A DNA stretch of 64,000 bases from Kushneria pakistanensis (GTDB lineage: Bacteria > Pseudomonadota > Gammaproteobacteria > Pseudomonadales > Halomonadaceae). Location of the stretch: NCBI RefSeq assembly GCF_014652795.1, contig NZ_BMZM01000004.1, positions 124,001 to 188,000 of the forward strand. The letters are read 5' to 3'. Below the pieces are notes generated by a model. That model was given only the letters and a program-made list of their open reading frames with translations. It had not been told where the DNA came from and did no database searches. This document shows, piece after piece, positions 10,622 through 19,929 of the stretch (position 1 is the first letter of the stretch; each line of letters begins with the position of its first letter). The translations under genes were made by a program, and so were the position numbers.

Positions 10622-11510
10622 CACCCGCCTCGTTGACAGCACGCTGAATGGTCAGCTCACGGTGACGGATGCGCACGGCGGGAAACTGGCCTGCAAAATG
10701 CTCGCCCAGCTGTTCGGCCAGATAGACCGATCGATGCTGGCCCCCGGTGCAGCCAATGGCCACGGTCAGATAGCTGCGATGACTGGCCAGATAGGACGGC
10801 AACCAGCGCTCCAGCCACTGACAGATGTCACCAAACATCGCCTTGACTTCATCATGGGCTTCCAGAAATTCGATGACGTCACTGTCCTGACCGGTCTGGG
10901 TGCGATAGCGCGGGTCCCAGTAGGGATTGGGCAGACAGCGCACATCGAACACCATATCTGCATCCAGCGGTACGCCGCGCTTGAAACCAAAGGATTCAAA
11001 GGTCAGCGTCAGGTCATTGATGTCATGTCGGGCGACCTGCTCGGCCACACGGCGTCTCAGGTCATGCACCGATTGACCTGAGGTATCGATGATCAGATCG
11101 GCCGTATAGCGAAGGGGGGAGAGAAACTGATGCTCCGCTTCGATCGCTTCGGCCAGCGTCATCTGGGTTTCCCGCGTGAGCGGATGACGTCGCCGTGTGG
11201 CAGCATAGCGCTCCAGCAGGACGCGCGAATCCGCGGTCAGATAGACCACCTGACAGTGGATGCCGCGCGAAGAGAGGGCTTCGAGATGCTCCGGAAAGCG
11301 CTCAAGGGCGCTGGGCAGGTTGCGGGCATCAATGCTGACCGCAACACGATTGCGATGTGGGCTGCCGGCTTCCAGTTCATCAATCAATGCAGACAAGAGC
11401 ATTGCCGGAAGATTGTCGATGGCATAAAAGCCCTGATCTTCCAGTGCCTGCAGCGCAATGGATTTACCGGAACCGGAGCGTCCACTGACGATAACAAGTT
11501 CCATGGCCAT
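10608..11510 (-). CDS. rapZ: RNase adapter protein RapZ
   Basis: ATP-binding protein of the YvcJ/RapZ family. In E. coli it binds the sRNAs GlmY/GlmZ and directs RNase E to GlmZ, controlling glucosamine-6-phosphate synthase. The 300-residue protein has a Walker A motif GRSGSGKS (about 10-17) and the conserved C-terminal AIGCTGGQHRSV segment. An alternative start two codons inside (MELV) is possible. It sits five bases after ptsN. Whether GlmY/GlmZ-like RNAs exist in this organism cannot be judged from the window. Confidence 0.95.
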   Translation of the reverse strand: MAMELVIVSGRSGSGKSIALQALEDQGFYAIDNLPAMLLSALIDELEAGSPHRNRVAVSIDARNLPSALERFPEHLEALSSRGIHCQVVYLTADSRVLLERYAATRRRHPLTRETQMTLAEAIEAEHQFLSPLRYTADLIIDTSGQSVHDLRRRVAEQVARHDINDLTLTFESFGFKRGVPLDADMVFDVRCLPNPYWDPRYRTQTGQDSDVIEFLEAHDEVKAMFGDICQWLERWLPSYLASHRSYLTVAIGCTGGQHRSVYLAEQLGEHFAGQFPAVRIRHRELTIQRAVNEAGDAST

Positions 11511-11515
11511 GCTGC

Positions 11516-11989
11516 TTATACTCGTGTGGAAAGTTGGCTGATGGCCTGCATCAAAATGTCATGAAGCTCTTGCGCATCCTGTGCATTGCGCAGTGCCTGC
11601 CGGGTTTCGGCAGCGTTCATGACTTCAGCAATCTGTGCCAGCAGGGAAAGATGCGTATCCTCGGCCGCTTCAGGTACCAGCAGTACAAAGAGCAGATCGA
11701 CGGGTTCGCCATCGATGGCATCAAAATCCACGGCCTGTTGAAGCCGCATGAATCCGGCCAATGGCTGGCGACAGTGAGAATTGCGTGCATGGGGAATGGC
11801 CACGCCATTCCCCACACCGGTGCTACCCAGACGCTCCCTGCTGATCAGGCGGGAAAAGACTTCCTGACTGTCAAGACTGGGAATGTTTTGTGAGATGAAC
11901 CCGCTGAAAAACTCCAGCACGCGCTTCTTGCTGCCTCCTTCCACATCAAACAGGATTCGGTCGGAGGGGAGTATCTGGTCAAGTGTCAT
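11516..11989 (-). CDS. ptsN: Nitrogen regulatory PTS protein EIIA-Ntr
   Basis: EIIA-like output component of the PTS-Ntr phosphorelay. In other gammaproteobacteria it modulates potassium transport and stress pathways according to its phosphorylation state. The 157-residue protein has the active-site histidine at about residue 67 in VAIPHARN and the typical GVGNG segment before it. It starts three bases after the hpf stop and ends five bases before rapZ, so all four genes look like one transcription unit. Confidence 0.95.
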   Translation of the reverse strand: MTLDQILPSDRILFDVEGGSKKRVLEFFSGFISQNIPSLDSQEVFSRLISRERLGSTGVGNGVAIPHARNSHCRQPLAGFMRLQQAVDFDAIDGEPVDLLFVLLVPEAAEDTHLSLLAQIAEVMNAAETRQALRNAQDAQELHDILMQAISQLSTRV

Positions 11990-11992
11990 GGG

Positions 11993-12304
11993 TTACAGGT
12001 ATTTGCCGTTGCCCTGGGAGCGGGCCTGTGTTTTCTCCTTGTGTTTGAGCAGCTGACGATCAAGCTTCTCGGTCAAGGCATCGATGGCAACATAGAGGTC
12101 TTCCTGCTCGGCCTGAGCATGAAGCTCGGCACCTGCGGCGTGAAGCGTGGCTGCAGCCTGCTGGCGCTCCTTCTCGACTGACAGCGTCACCTGCACGTTG
12201 GTGATGTTGTCATAGTGGCGTTCCAGCTTGGCAAGCTTCTGGTTGACGTGCTCGCGCAGTGCATCGGTCAGTTCGACGTGGTGCCCGGTAATGTTTACCT
12301 GCAT
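11993..12304 (-). CDS. hpf: Ribosome hibernation promoting factor (short form)
   Basis: Binds the 30S decoding region and promotes 100S dimer formation in stationary phase. The 103-residue length matches the short gammaproteobacterial HPF, with the start MQVNITGHHVELT and the basic KLERHYDNI helix. The ATG at 12304 is chosen over a 20-codon extension because it has a good AGGGAG at proper distance and the family N-terminus. A sigma-70-like promoter lies upstream (12385-12412), so hpf, ptsN, rapZ and ptsO can be expressed apart from rpoN. Confidence 0.94.
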   Translation of the reverse strand: MQVNITGHHVELTDALREHVNQKLAKLERHYDNITNVQVTLSVEKERQQAAATLHAAGAELHAQAEQEDLYVAIDALTEKLDRQLLKHKEKTQARSQGNGKYL

Positions 12305-12384
12305 GGCATGCTCCCTGAATCGAAACGGATAACCGACAGTCCATGTGGGCTGCCGGACCTGCAAGCCTCTCCGGCTACTCTCAG

Positions 12385-12412
12385 ATTGTAACGCTTTTCC
12401 TGCCAGCGCAAA
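12385..12412 (-). promoter_or_regulatory. Putative sigma-70 promoter for hpf-ptsN-rapZ-ptsO
   Basis: On the minus strand TTTGCG (12407-12412) is separated by 16 bases from TACAAT (12385-12390). It lies in the 169-base gap between rpoN and hpf, about 80 bases upstream of the hpf ATG. The -10 is good and the -35 is weak. Confidence 0.5.
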
Positions 12413-12473
12413 CCCTCAATCATGTTGTTATGTCTCATGAAGGTTTCAGGGCGTCATTATTTCATGATGAAGG

Positions 12474-13895
12474 TCATGCCAGCCGCTTGCGCTCGCTGGA
12501 AGAGGGAATGCCCATGGCTTCGCGATACTTGGCCACGGTGCGTCTGGCGACCATGATGCCGTTGTCGGCCAGAAGCTGTACCAGACGGGCATCGGAAAGC
12601 GGGCGTCGTGGCGTCTCATCGCCAATGAACTTGCGTATCCGGGCGCGGATGGCCGTGCTGGCGTGGGCGTCTCCCTCCTGACCGACATGGCTTGAGAAGA
12701 AATACTTGAGCTCCATGACCCCGCGGGGCGTATGGATATACTTTCGTGTAGTGACCCTCGAGATGGTGGATTCATGCATATCCACGGCCCGGGCAATATC
12801 GGCCAGGATCATGGGCTTGAGCGCCTCATCGCCCTGTTCGATAAAGCCGGCCTGACGCGTCATGATTTCACGGCCTACCCGCAGCAGGGTGTCGTTGCGA
12901 CTTGACAGGCTCTTGAGCAGCCAGCGTGCTTCCTGAAGATGTTGTTTGAGAAAGGTGTTGTCATCGCTTTTATCGGCACGGCGTACCAGGGCCGCGTAAT
13001 CGGGCTGGATACGAAGCCGCGGGAGGGCTTCCTGGTTGAGCTCGACCTGCCAGCCATGGTGCACGTGGTGTCGCAGAATCAGATCCGGAATGACGTGATG
13101 GTGATCCACGGCTTCAAAGTCCTGCCCCGGACGCGGGTTGAGCGAGCGGATAGTGCGGATCACCTCATCGAGTGCCTCATCATCCAGGCTCAGGCGACGC
13201 TTGAGAAGACGCCGATTGTTTTGCCCGAGCGCTTCGAGAAACTGACGAACCATGCGCCGGGTCTGGGCAAGCCAGGGGGTGTCGCTTTGGAAATGATCGA
13301 GCTGCAGCAGCAGACATTCCCGCAGATCCCGAGCAAAGACACCGGTGGGTTCACACTGCTGAAGCCGCGCCAGCATCTGCTCCATCTCGACCTGTCGGAG
13401 ATCATCAAGGCCCTGCTGGCGAAGCCCCTTGCCAAGATCTTCCAGATCCATGCCGAGATAGCCGCTGGGTTCAAGAGCGTCCAGCAGGGTATCGGTGATC
13501 AGCTGTCCACGTGCATCCATGTCCATCAGCATGATCTGCCCACGCACGTGTGAAATCAGATCAATCGCCTGGGCGTTGTGCTCGATATTCCAGCTGTCAT
13601 CCGCTGCCCCGAGTGGGGCGCTGCCATTGGTATAGATATCCTCCCAGCGAGCATCCAGCGGCAGCTCATCGGGAATATCTTCGGACCATTCGTCCTGGGA
13701 AAGCGGCGTGTCCAGCTGTTCGAGGCTCTGCTCTTCTTCAAGATCCAGCAGTGGATTGCTTTCCAGCGCCATCTGGATTTCCTGCTGTAGATCCAGCGTC
13801 GACAACTGCAGCAGGTGAATGGCCTGCTGCAGTTGCGGTGTCATGGTGAGCTGAGTGCCAGCGCGCAGCTGTAAGGCGGGTTTCATCATGGTCAT
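12474..13895 (-). CDS. rpoN: RNA polymerase sigma-54 factor
   Basis: Alternative sigma factor that recognises -24/-12 promoters and needs enhancer-binding activators. The 473-residue protein has the glutamine-rich region I (TPQLQQAIHLLQLS), an acidic region II with short Glu/Asp runs, a helix-turn-helix region and the diagnostic RpoN box ARRTVAKYRE near the C-terminus. The start may be here or two codons in (MMKPALQL). It lies downstream of lptB on the same strand with a 114-base gap, as in E. coli and Pseudomonas. Confidence 0.97.
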   Translation of the reverse strand: MTMMKPALQLRAGTQLTMTPQLQQAIHLLQLSTLDLQQEIQMALESNPLLDLEEEQSLEQLDTPLSQDEWSEDIPDELPLDARWEDIYTNGSAPLGAADDSWNIEHNAQAIDLISHVRGQIMLMDMDARGQLITDTLLDALEPSGYLGMDLEDLGKGLRQQGLDDLRQVEMEQMLARLQQCEPTGVFARDLRECLLLQLDHFQSDTPWLAQTRRMVRQFLEALGQNNRRLLKRRLSLDDEALDEVIRTIRSLNPRPGQDFEAVDHHHVIPDLILRHHVHHGWQVELNQEALPRLRIQPDYAALVRRADKSDDNTFLKQHLQEARWLLKSLSSRNDTLLRVGREIMTRQAGFIEQGDEALKPMILADIARAVDMHESTISRVTTRKYIHTPRGVMELKYFFSSHVGQEGDAHASTAIRARIRKFIGDETPRRPLSDARLVQLLADNGIMVARRTVAKYREAMGIPSSSERKRLA

Positions 13896-14009
13896 AACGC
13901 CCGGTCGCCAACGTTTGATATCACGCTATCCAGTCCGTGGCGGCCTTGCAAGTGCTGAAGGCGCTCCGGGCTGCAAATATCATGCCATCAGGCGACGATG
14001 TCTGCGGGG

Positions 14010-14735
14010 TTAGAGGCGGAACTCGTGACCCAGGTAGACGTCACGCACATGCTGGTTGCTCAGGACAGCGTTGGCATCACCTTCGGCAATGATCAGGCCG
14101 CTGCCGACGATATAGGCGTTATCGCAGATATCAAGTGTTTCACGCACATTGTGATCGGTAATCAATACGCCAATGCCACGGGTACGCAGCTGACGGATAA
14201 TGCCCTTGATCTCGCCAACCGAAATGGGGTCAACGCCGGCAAAGGGCTCATCGAGCAGGATGAAGGCAGGCTCGATGGCCAGCGCGCGGGCGATCTCGAC
14301 ACGTCGACGCTCGCCGCCGGACAGGCTCATGCCCATGTTGTCCCGAATATGGGTAATGCTGAACTCTTCAAGCAGCTGATCAAGACGTTCGCGGCGCTGA
14401 TGGCGGTCAAGGTCCTTGCGCGTCTCAAGGATGGCCATGATGTTGTCGGCCACGGAAAGCTTGCGAAAGATGGAGGCTTCCTGGGGCAGATAGCTGATGC
14501 CTGCGTGGGCGCGCTTGTGCATCGGGCTGCGGCTCAAATCGAGATCATCAATGGCCACGCGGCCGGCATCGGCCTGGATCAGCCCCACAATCATGTAAAA
14601 CGAGGTGGTCTTGCCGGCGCCATTGGGACCCAGCAGGCCGACGATTTCCCCCTGGCCGATCGACAGACTGATGTCCTGCACGACACGGCGCCCCTTGAAG
14701 CTTTTGGCCAGATGGGCTGCGTGAAGGGTTTTCAT
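14010..14735 (-). CDS. lptB: LPS export ABC transporter ATP-binding protein LptB
   Basis: ATPase that powers extraction of lipopolysaccharide from the inner membrane by the LptB2FGC complex. The 241-residue protein shows Walker [10 protein letters not shown], the ABC signature LSGGERRR, Walker [13 protein letters not shown] and a switch histidine in ITDHNVRET. Its ATG overlaps the lptA stop by four bases. It belongs to the kdsC-lptC-lptA-lptB run, which supplies the periplasmic bridge parts; lptF/G and lptD/E are not in the window. Confidence 0.97.
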   Translation of the reverse strand: MKTLHAAHLAKSFKGRRVVQDISLSIGQGEIVGLLGPNGAGKTTSFYMIVGLIQADAGRVAIDDLDLSRSPMHKRAHAGISYLPQEASIFRKLSVADNIMAILETRKDLDRHQRRERLDQLLEEFSITHIRDNMGMSLSGGERRRVEIARALAIEPAFILLDEPFAGVDPISVGEIKGIIRQLRTRGIGVLITDHNVRETLDICDNAYIVGSGLIIAEGDANAVLSNQHVRDVYLGHEFRL

Positions 14736-15292
14736 TGATTACTGTTGCCCTGTTGGTCTTCGGGAGTGAGCTGCATGCGAACACGGCCGCCTGCGCCATT
14801 GCCAGAGCTGGTACTGCCTTGAGCGCTCTGATTGCCGCGTGCGTTGACCTGGCGGGAGTCAAGAAAATACTCCACGTACCCCCCAGTGAAGGTGTCACCA
14901 TTTTGATGCAGTTCAGCGTTGCCAATCAGTTCTACGCGGCGCGCGCCGGCATGATAGATGATGGTGTTGCCCCAGCCCTTGGCAAGTGGGTCATTGGGCG
15001 CCGGCTGCTGCTCGATATAGGCGCGTCCGCCATTGCCCCCCTTGGCTGTCAGGCTGGAGAGGCCGCCGCTTTGAGCACGCTTTAACTCGACCCGGCTGGA
15101 GCGCAGCTTCATGGTGCCCTGGTCGACTTCAACGGTGCCGGTATAGACGGCTGTGCCGGCGCGATTATCGATATTGAGTTCGTCGGCGCCGATATCGATG
15201 GGTTTCTGGCGATCGCTTTCCAGAGCCATGGCCTGCTGGCCGAGCATTGCCAGAAGCAGGGCAGAAGTACACAGCAGCAGAGGGCGCGTCAT
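14732..15292 (-). CDS. lptA: LPS periplasmic bridge protein LptA
   Basis: Periplasmic beta-jellyroll (OstA-like) protein that polymerises between LptC and LptD to carry LPS across the periplasm. The 186-residue precursor has a signal peptide (about 1-23, ending QQAMA) and family segments such as [17 protein letters not shown]. The C-terminal 25 residues are Gln/Gly/Ser-rich and probably disordered. It overlaps lptB by four bases and follows lptC after 41 bases. Confidence 0.94.
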   Translation of the reverse strand: MTRPLLLCTSALLLAMLGQQAMALESDRQKPIDIGADELNIDNRAGTAVYTGTVEVDQGTMKLRSSRVELKRAQSGGLSSLTAKGGNGGRAYIEQQPAPNDPLAKGWGNTIIYHAGARRVELIGNAELHQNGDTFTGGYVEYFLDSRQVNARGNQSAQGSTSSGNGAGGRVRMQLTPEDQQGNSNQ

Positions 15293-15333
15293 GGTATGTC
15301 CTTGTCATCGTTCATGTTTGAAAAAGGCGGCGG

Positions 15334-15924
15334 TTACTGGCGAATGGGAGGGTGAAAGCCCCGCACATTGCCCTCAAGCGTCATGCGATCCTCATCGACC
15401 CAGCCGTCAAAACGATCACCGCGGGTACGCTGCTCGTTCTGGGTAAAGATGGCTTCGCTGTCGCTCCAGGCATGCCGCGCTGGTACGTCATAATGCAGCA
15501 CATCCGTTTGTAGTTGCCACCCGTCCGCCGGCTGGCGCAGTACGGCATTGCCGGCCAGCTCGAACGTATTGCCATCAGGACCGAGCGTGGCGCGCTCGCC
15601 ATCGGCTGTCCAGCGGTTGCCGTCATCTCCCAGCAGCGTGAAATGCGGCGTTGTGGCACGCGTCACATCATCGGCAGGCGTATGGGAAACGCGTGGGCTC
15701 TCCATGGTCTGTGCCATGCGGCCCTGTTCATCGAAGCGGGTATAGGACACCCCTTCAAGGTAGTAGTCGGGAACGCCTTCTTCGCTGTCCGGGGCAGGGC
15801 CGGGCGACATCAGGGTGTTTCTCTGATCGATCAGCGTGAGTACTCCGCCCAGTACCAGCACCAGGGCCAGAATGCCCAGACGTGCCCGTGTTCGTCTGGT
15901 TGGGAGCCTGTCTCGAAATGCCAT
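15334..15924 (-). CDS. lptC: LPS export protein LptC
   Basis: Bitopic inner-membrane protein that receives LPS from LptB2FG and passes it to LptA. The 196-residue product has one membrane segment (about residues 15-33, LGILALVLVLGGVLTL) after a basic N-terminus, then a periplasmic jellyroll domain (LEGVSYTRFDEQG onward). The ATG at 15924 is chosen because it gives the standard N-terminus and avoids overlap with kdsC, which ends 31 bases upstream. Confidence 0.92.
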   Translation of the reverse strand: MAFRDRLPTRRTRARLGILALVLVLGGVLTLIDQRNTLMSPGPAPDSEEGVPDYYLEGVSYTRFDEQGRMAQTMESPRVSHTPADDVTRATTPHFTLLGDDGNRWTADGERATLGPDGNTFELAGNAVLRQPADGWQLQTDVLHYDVPARHAWSDSEAIFTQNEQRTRGDRFDGWVDEDRMTLEGNVRGFHPPIRQ

Positions 15925-15955
15925 ATGCACTTCCTGTCGAGTAAGCGATGCAGCC

Positions 15956-16510
15956 TCAGGGCTGCTCGTGAGCACGAATGATAGCCTGCCAGGCGCCACG
16001 CGCGGTCAGTAGCCATTCGCAGAGTTCGCGTACGGCACCGTGCCCACCATGCGCCCGGGTGACAATATCAGCCCGCTGGCGAATATAGTCCGGTGCATCC
16101 GCTACTGTCGCGCCTACGCCTGCATGCATGATAGCGCCCAGATCGGGAAGGTCATCGCCGCAATAACAGACGTTACCGGCCTCAAACCCCTGTTCTGCCA
16201 TCAGGGCCTTCAATACGACGAGCTTGTCATCACGGCCCTGAACAACGTGGCGAATGCCCAGCTCCTGTGCCCGCCGGTCCACGGCGGGGGATATCCGGCC
16301 GGTAATCAGGGCAACATCGATGCCTGCCTGCATGATCAGCTTTAGTCCGAGGCCGTCACGTACATGAAATACCTTGTCGCCATCATGCTGTGGCTGGGAG
16401 GCGTATCGAAGCCGGCCATCGGTCAGTACCCCGTCGACATCCAGCGCCAGCAGGCGAATGGAACGGGCGCGTGCCGTCAGTGCAGAATTCGTGTCATCGG
16501 GTTGTGTCAT
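15956..16510 (-). CDS. kdsC: 3-deoxy-D-manno-octulosonate 8-phosphate phosphatase KdsC
   Basis: HAD-family phosphatase that releases Kdo from Kdo-8-phosphate for the LPS inner core. The 184-residue protein has the catalytic LDVDGVLTDG motif near residues 23-32 and the metal-binding CYCGDDLPDLGAI motif further on. It lacks the cap domain, as expected for this tetrameric family. It lies between kdsD and lptC on the same strand, as in E. coli; the gap to kdsD is 101 bases with no gene in it. Confidence 0.95.
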   Translation of the reverse strand: MTQPDDTNSALTARARSIRLLALDVDGVLTDGRLRYASQPQHDGDKVFHVRDGLGLKLIMQAGIDVALITGRISPAVDRRAQELGIRHVVQGRDDKLVVLKALMAEQGFEAGNVCYCGDDLPDLGAIMHAGVGATVADAPDYIRQRADIVTRAHGGHGAVRELCEWLLTARGAWQAIIRAHEQP

Positions 16511-16611
16511 GGCGTGTGCTTTCAGGTCTCCAGAATGGCGAACGGAACTGCGAAGGCTACTCGGTTAACGTCAGCCAGTCGTCCTGTGATCGAGCATGGA
16601 TCAGGGTGGCG

Positions 16612-17595
16612 CTAGACAATGCCGCTTCTGAGCAGATCATGCATCTTGAGAAGCCCGGTCGGTCGATACCTGTCATCAACCACCACCAGGGCCGTAATGC
16701 GATGCTCCTCCATGACTCTGACGGCTTCTGCGGCGAGTGTTTGTGCCTCGATGGTACGACCGCCCGGCGTCATGACGTCTCTGATGACCAGTTTTCGAAC
16801 GTCGCCATGACGATCGATCGTGCGTCGCAGGTCACCATCGGTATAGATGCCCACGAGGCGGTCGGTATCATCCGTAATACAGGTGAAGCCATGACCCTTG
16901 CGTGTCATCTCGACCAGCGCCTCGCTGAGCAGTGCATCCTGCTGGATGATCGGGAGTTCGTCACCGGTATGCATCAGGTCTTCCACTCGCAGCAGCAGGC
17001 GCTTGCCCAGCGTGCCGCCCGGGTGGGACAGGGCGAAATCTTCCGGGCTGAAACGTCGCGCTTCAAGCAGGGCGATGGCCAGCGCATCACCCAGTGCCAG
17101 CGCAGCAGTAGTGGAGGATGTCGGTGCCAGGTTCAGTGGACAGGCTTCCTGCGCCACGCTTGCATCAAGATGTACGTCTGCGTGTCTGGCAAGGCTTGAG
17201 GAGGCGTTGCCGGTCATGGCAATGACGGTGGTGCCCCGGCGCTTGAACAGTGGCAACAGGGCCGTCAGTTCGGCGGTTTCACCGGAGTTGGAAAGCGCCA
17301 GGACAAGGTCGTTGCGCACCAGCATGCCCAGATCGCCATGGCTGGCTTCGCCTGCATGGACAAAAAAGGCGGGCGTGCCGGTGCTGGCCAGGGTGGCGGC
17401 CGTTTTTCGTCCCACATGGCCTGATTTTCCAACGCCAATGACCACCACGCGCCCGCTGCACTGGAGGATATGCCGACAGGCGCGCGTGAAGTGTTCATCG
17501 AGGCGCTCGCGCAGATCCCTCAATGCCTCCTGCTCAAGCAGGAGCGTACGCCGGGCGCTGGCCAAAAAGTCGTAGTGGGTATCAGGTGTCGTCAT
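16612..17595 (-). CDS. kdsD: D-arabinose 5-phosphate isomerase KdsD
   Basis: Converts ribulose 5-phosphate to arabinose 5-phosphate, the first committed step of Kdo synthesis. The 327-residue protein has an N-terminal SIS sugar-isomerase domain (VVVIGVGKSGHVGRK, NSGETAELTALL) and two C-terminal CBS domains (about 205-327). The ATG at 17595 gives the usual family length; 63 further upstream codons in frame are rejected. It is divergent from mlaF across about 215 bases and precedes kdsC. Confidence 0.95.
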   Translation of the reverse strand: MTTPDTHYDFLASARRTLLLEQEALRDLRERLDEHFTRACRHILQCSGRVVVIGVGKSGHVGRKTAATLASTGTPAFFVHAGEASHGDLGMLVRNDLVLALSNSGETAELTALLPLFKRRGTTVIAMTGNASSSLARHADVHLDASVAQEACPLNLAPTSSTTAALALGDALAIALLEARRFSPEDFALSHPGGTLGKRLLLRVEDLMHTGDELPIIQQDALLSEALVEMTRKGHGFTCITDDTDRLVGIYTDGDLRRTIDRHGDVRKLVIRDVMTPGGRTIEAQTLAAEAVRVMEEHRITALVVVDDRYRPTGLLKMHDLLRSGIV

Positions 17596-17752
17596 GGCAT
17601 CGAATTCTGACGCCGGATGCATCCGGGCACAAGCGCAACCGTACGGTCGAGCATGTGTCATCGAGAAAAAAGGGATGCCCTGAAACCTCTGTAGGGGCGT
17701 CATTTTCATGCCTTTGTGATGGTTGCCTTCAGCCAGTACTGGTGGGTGAGGG

Positions 17753-17758
17753 TATAAT
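17753..17758 (+). promoter_or_regulatory. Possible -10 element upstream of mlaF
   Basis: A consensus TATAAT lies 54 bases before the mlaF start in the kdsD-mlaF divergent region. No good -35 is seen at 16-18 bases; TTCAGC (17728-17733) would need a 19-base spacer. It is a tentative promoter for the mla operon. Confidence 0.35.
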
Positions 17759-17811
17759 TCGGATACGATGTTCGCTAACTCCATATCCTTTTGTGTTTAC
17801 TCAGGAGTTGT

Positions 17812-18624
17812 ATGTCCGACTCAACACTGGTCAGCGTCGAGAATCTACATTTCTCGCGAGCTGGCAGACCCATTTTTTCGGGCGTTGATCTGGAGATCCC
17901 CAAGGGGCGCATTACAGCCATCATGGGGCCCAGCGGCACCGGCAAGACAACCCTGCTCAAACTGATTGCCGGCCAGCTGACGCCCGATTCGGGCAGTGTG
18001 CATGTCGGCAAGGACAACGTGCATCGATTGTCCCGACAGGCGCTGTTTCGAATGCGGCGTCGCATGGGCATGCTGTTTCAGAGCGGGGCGCTCTTTTCGG
18101 ATCTGAGTGTGTTCGAAAACGTGGCCTTTCCGCTGCGCGTGCATACCGACCTGCCCGAGCACATGATCCGTGATCTGGTCCTGATCAAGCTGCAGGCCGT
18201 GGGGCTGCGTGGCGCGCGTGATCTCATGCCCGCCGAGCTTTCAGGCGGCATGACCCGGCGGGTGGCTCTGGCGCGTGCCATTGCGCTGGATCCGGATCTG
18301 ATCATGTACGATGAGCCCTTTGTGGGGCAGGATCCCATTTCCATGGGGGTACTGGTGACGCTGATTCGCCGGCTCAACAGTGCCTTTAACATGACAGCCA
18401 TTGTGGTCTCCCACGATATCAAGGAGACGCTGTCGATTGCCGATCATGTCTACGTGATTGCCGATGGTCGCGTGATGGCCAGCGGGTCACCGGCATCACT
18501 GCGCGAAGCACAGGATCCCCGGGTCAGCCAGTTCATTCAGGGCCAGCCCGACGGGCCGGTTCCCTTTCATTATCCTTCGAAGAACTTCTACGAGGATATT
18601 CTTGCGCCATCGGAGGTGTCTTGA
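17812..18624 (+). CDS. mlaF: Phospholipid ABC transporter ATP-binding protein MlaF
   Basis: ATPase of the MlaFEDB complex, which moves phospholipids between inner membrane and MlaC to keep outer-membrane asymmetry. The 270-residue protein shows Walker [10 protein letters not shown], the signature ELSGGMTRR and Walker [14 protein letters not shown]. The ATG at 17812 is seven bases after a CAGGAG. Its stop overlaps the mlaE start (TGATG), beginning a tightly coupled mlaFEDCB operon. Confidence 0.96.
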   Translation: MSDSTLVSVENLHFSRAGRPIFSGVDLEIPKGRITAIMGPSGTGKTTLLKLIAGQLTPDSGSVHVGKDNVHRLSRQALFRMRRRMGMLFQSGALFSDLSVFENVAFPLRVHTDLPEHMIRDLVLIKLQAVGLRGARDLMPAELSGGMTRRVALARAIALDPDLIMYDEPFVGQDPISMGVLVTLIRRLNSAFNMTAIVVSHDIKETLSIADHVYVIADGRVMASGSPASLREAQDPRVSQFIQGQPDGPVPFHYPSKNFYEDILAPSEVS

Positions 18625-19400
18625 TGTCACCGTTGACGTCTCTGGGGCGCAAAACGCTGAACACGCTCGAGTCACTGGGGCGCAGTGCCATCTTTCTGGC
18701 ACAGGCGCTTTTCCATCTGCCCAGGATCGAAGGGGCGAGGCTATGGCTCAGGCAGATGTATTTTGTGGGTGTCATGTCGTTGCCCATTGTTGCCGTGTCA
18801 GGTCTTTTCATTGGCATGGTCATCGCCCTGCAGGGTTATCTGGTGCTGTCCGGATTTGGCGCCGATGAGGCGCTGGGCCAGATGGTGGCGCTGTCGCTGC
18901 TGCGCGAGCTTGCCCCTGTTGTCACCGCGCTGTTGTTCGCCGGTCGTGCCGGTTCTGCCCTGACGGCCGAAATCGGGCTCATGAAGGCGACCGAGCAGCT
19001 CTCCAGCATGGAGATGATCGGCGTTGACCCGTTGCGCCGGGTTATCTCGCCGCGGCTGTGGGCGGGATTCCTGTCCATGCCGATACTGACCGTGTTTTTC
19101 AGCGTGATCGGTATCGCGGGTGGCTACCTTGTCGGTGTGGACTGGCTTGGCGTCGATCAGGGCTCGTTCTGGGGCAACATGCAAGGCAGCGTTGTCTTCA
19201 TGGATGATGTCATGAACGGCATGTTGAAAAGCGTGGTGTTTGGTGTCGTCGTGACATGGATCGCCGTCTTTCAGGGATACGATCTCATACCGACCTCCGA
19301 GGGAATTTCGCGCGCCACGACCCGGACCGTTGTTTTTGGCTCGCTGGCCGTACTGGGGCTGGATTTCATTTTGACCGCGCTGATGTTTGGAGAATTCTGA
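18624..19400 (+). CDS. mlaE: Phospholipid ABC transporter permease MlaE
   Basis: Integral membrane permease of the Mla system. The 258-residue protein has several hydrophobic segments (around [58 protein letters not shown]) and the family [21 protein letters not shown] loop. The ATG at 18624 overlaps the mlaF stop by one base, and its own stop overlaps mlaD in the same way, so the three genes are likely translationally coupled. Confidence 0.96.
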   Translation: MSPLTSLGRKTLNTLESLGRSAIFLAQALFHLPRIEGARLWLRQMYFVGVMSLPIVAVSGLFIGMVIALQGYLVLSGFGADEALGQMVALSLLRELAPVVTALLFAGRAGSALTAEIGLMKATEQLSSMEMIGVDPLRRVISPRLWAGFLSMPILTVFFSVIGIAGGYLVGVDWLGVDQGSFWGNMQGSVVFMDDVMNGMLKSVVFGVVVTWIAVFQGYDLIPTSEGISRATTRTVVFGSLAVLGLDFILTALMFGEF

Positions 19401-19861
19401 TGAAGCGCTCTAAGTGGCTTGAAGCCGGTGTTGGTGCCTTTGTACTGGCCGGTTTTCTGGGACTCGTCTTTTTGGGTCTACAGGTAAGTGGTCTTGCTCC
19501 CGGGCAGGCTGAACAGAATTTCACGGTGCATGCCAATTTCAGCAATATTGGCGGACTGAAGGAGCGCTCAAGGGTCACCATGGCCGGTGTCACCGTTGGC
19601 CGTATCACCGATATCGAGCTGGACCCGCAGTGGCTGGAAGGTCGGGTGACCATGAAAATTGACAGTGATGTGGGTGAAAAACTGTCGCAGGACTCCACGG
19701 CGTCTATTCTGACGGCAGGGCTTCTGGGCGAGAAATACATCGGCCTTTCAACCGGTGGCGCGCCTGAAATGATCGAGGATGGCGGCACCATTCGCGATAC
19801 GCAGTCGGCCCTGGTGCTGGAAGAGTTGATCCAGCAGTTCGTATCAAACATGTCCAAATAA
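19400..19861 (+). CDS. mlaD: MCE-domain phospholipid transporter component MlaD
   Basis: Membrane-anchored MCE protein forming the hexameric periplasmic ring that channels lipids. The 153-residue product has one N-terminal membrane helix (about 9-30, GAFVLAGFLGLVFLGLQVSGL) and a single MCE domain (KERSRVTMAGVTVGRITDIE). The start is set by the TGATG overlap with mlaE; a longer frame starting inside mlaE is rejected. The C-terminus has the hydrophobic SALVLEELIQQF helix that forms the ring pore. Confidence 0.95.
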   Translation: MKRSKWLEAGVGAFVLAGFLGLVFLGLQVSGLAPGQAEQNFTVHANFSNIGGLKERSRVTMAGVTVGRITDIELDPQWLEGRVTMKIDSDVGEKLSQDSTASILTAGLLGEKYIGLSTGGAPEMIEDGGTIRDTQSALVLEELIQQFVSNMSK

Positions 19862-19929
19862 TCTGAATGGCGATGGTCGATACCACCTGTCGGCCCTCGC
19901 GCAATTTGTGTCACCAGGAGGTGCAATAA

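Noticed and set aside
12390-12406. Possible sigma-54 promoter (TGGCAGG) before hpf on the minus strand
   Set aside because: The GG to GC spacing is two bases too short for a -24/-12 element; the overlapping sigma-70 reading is better.
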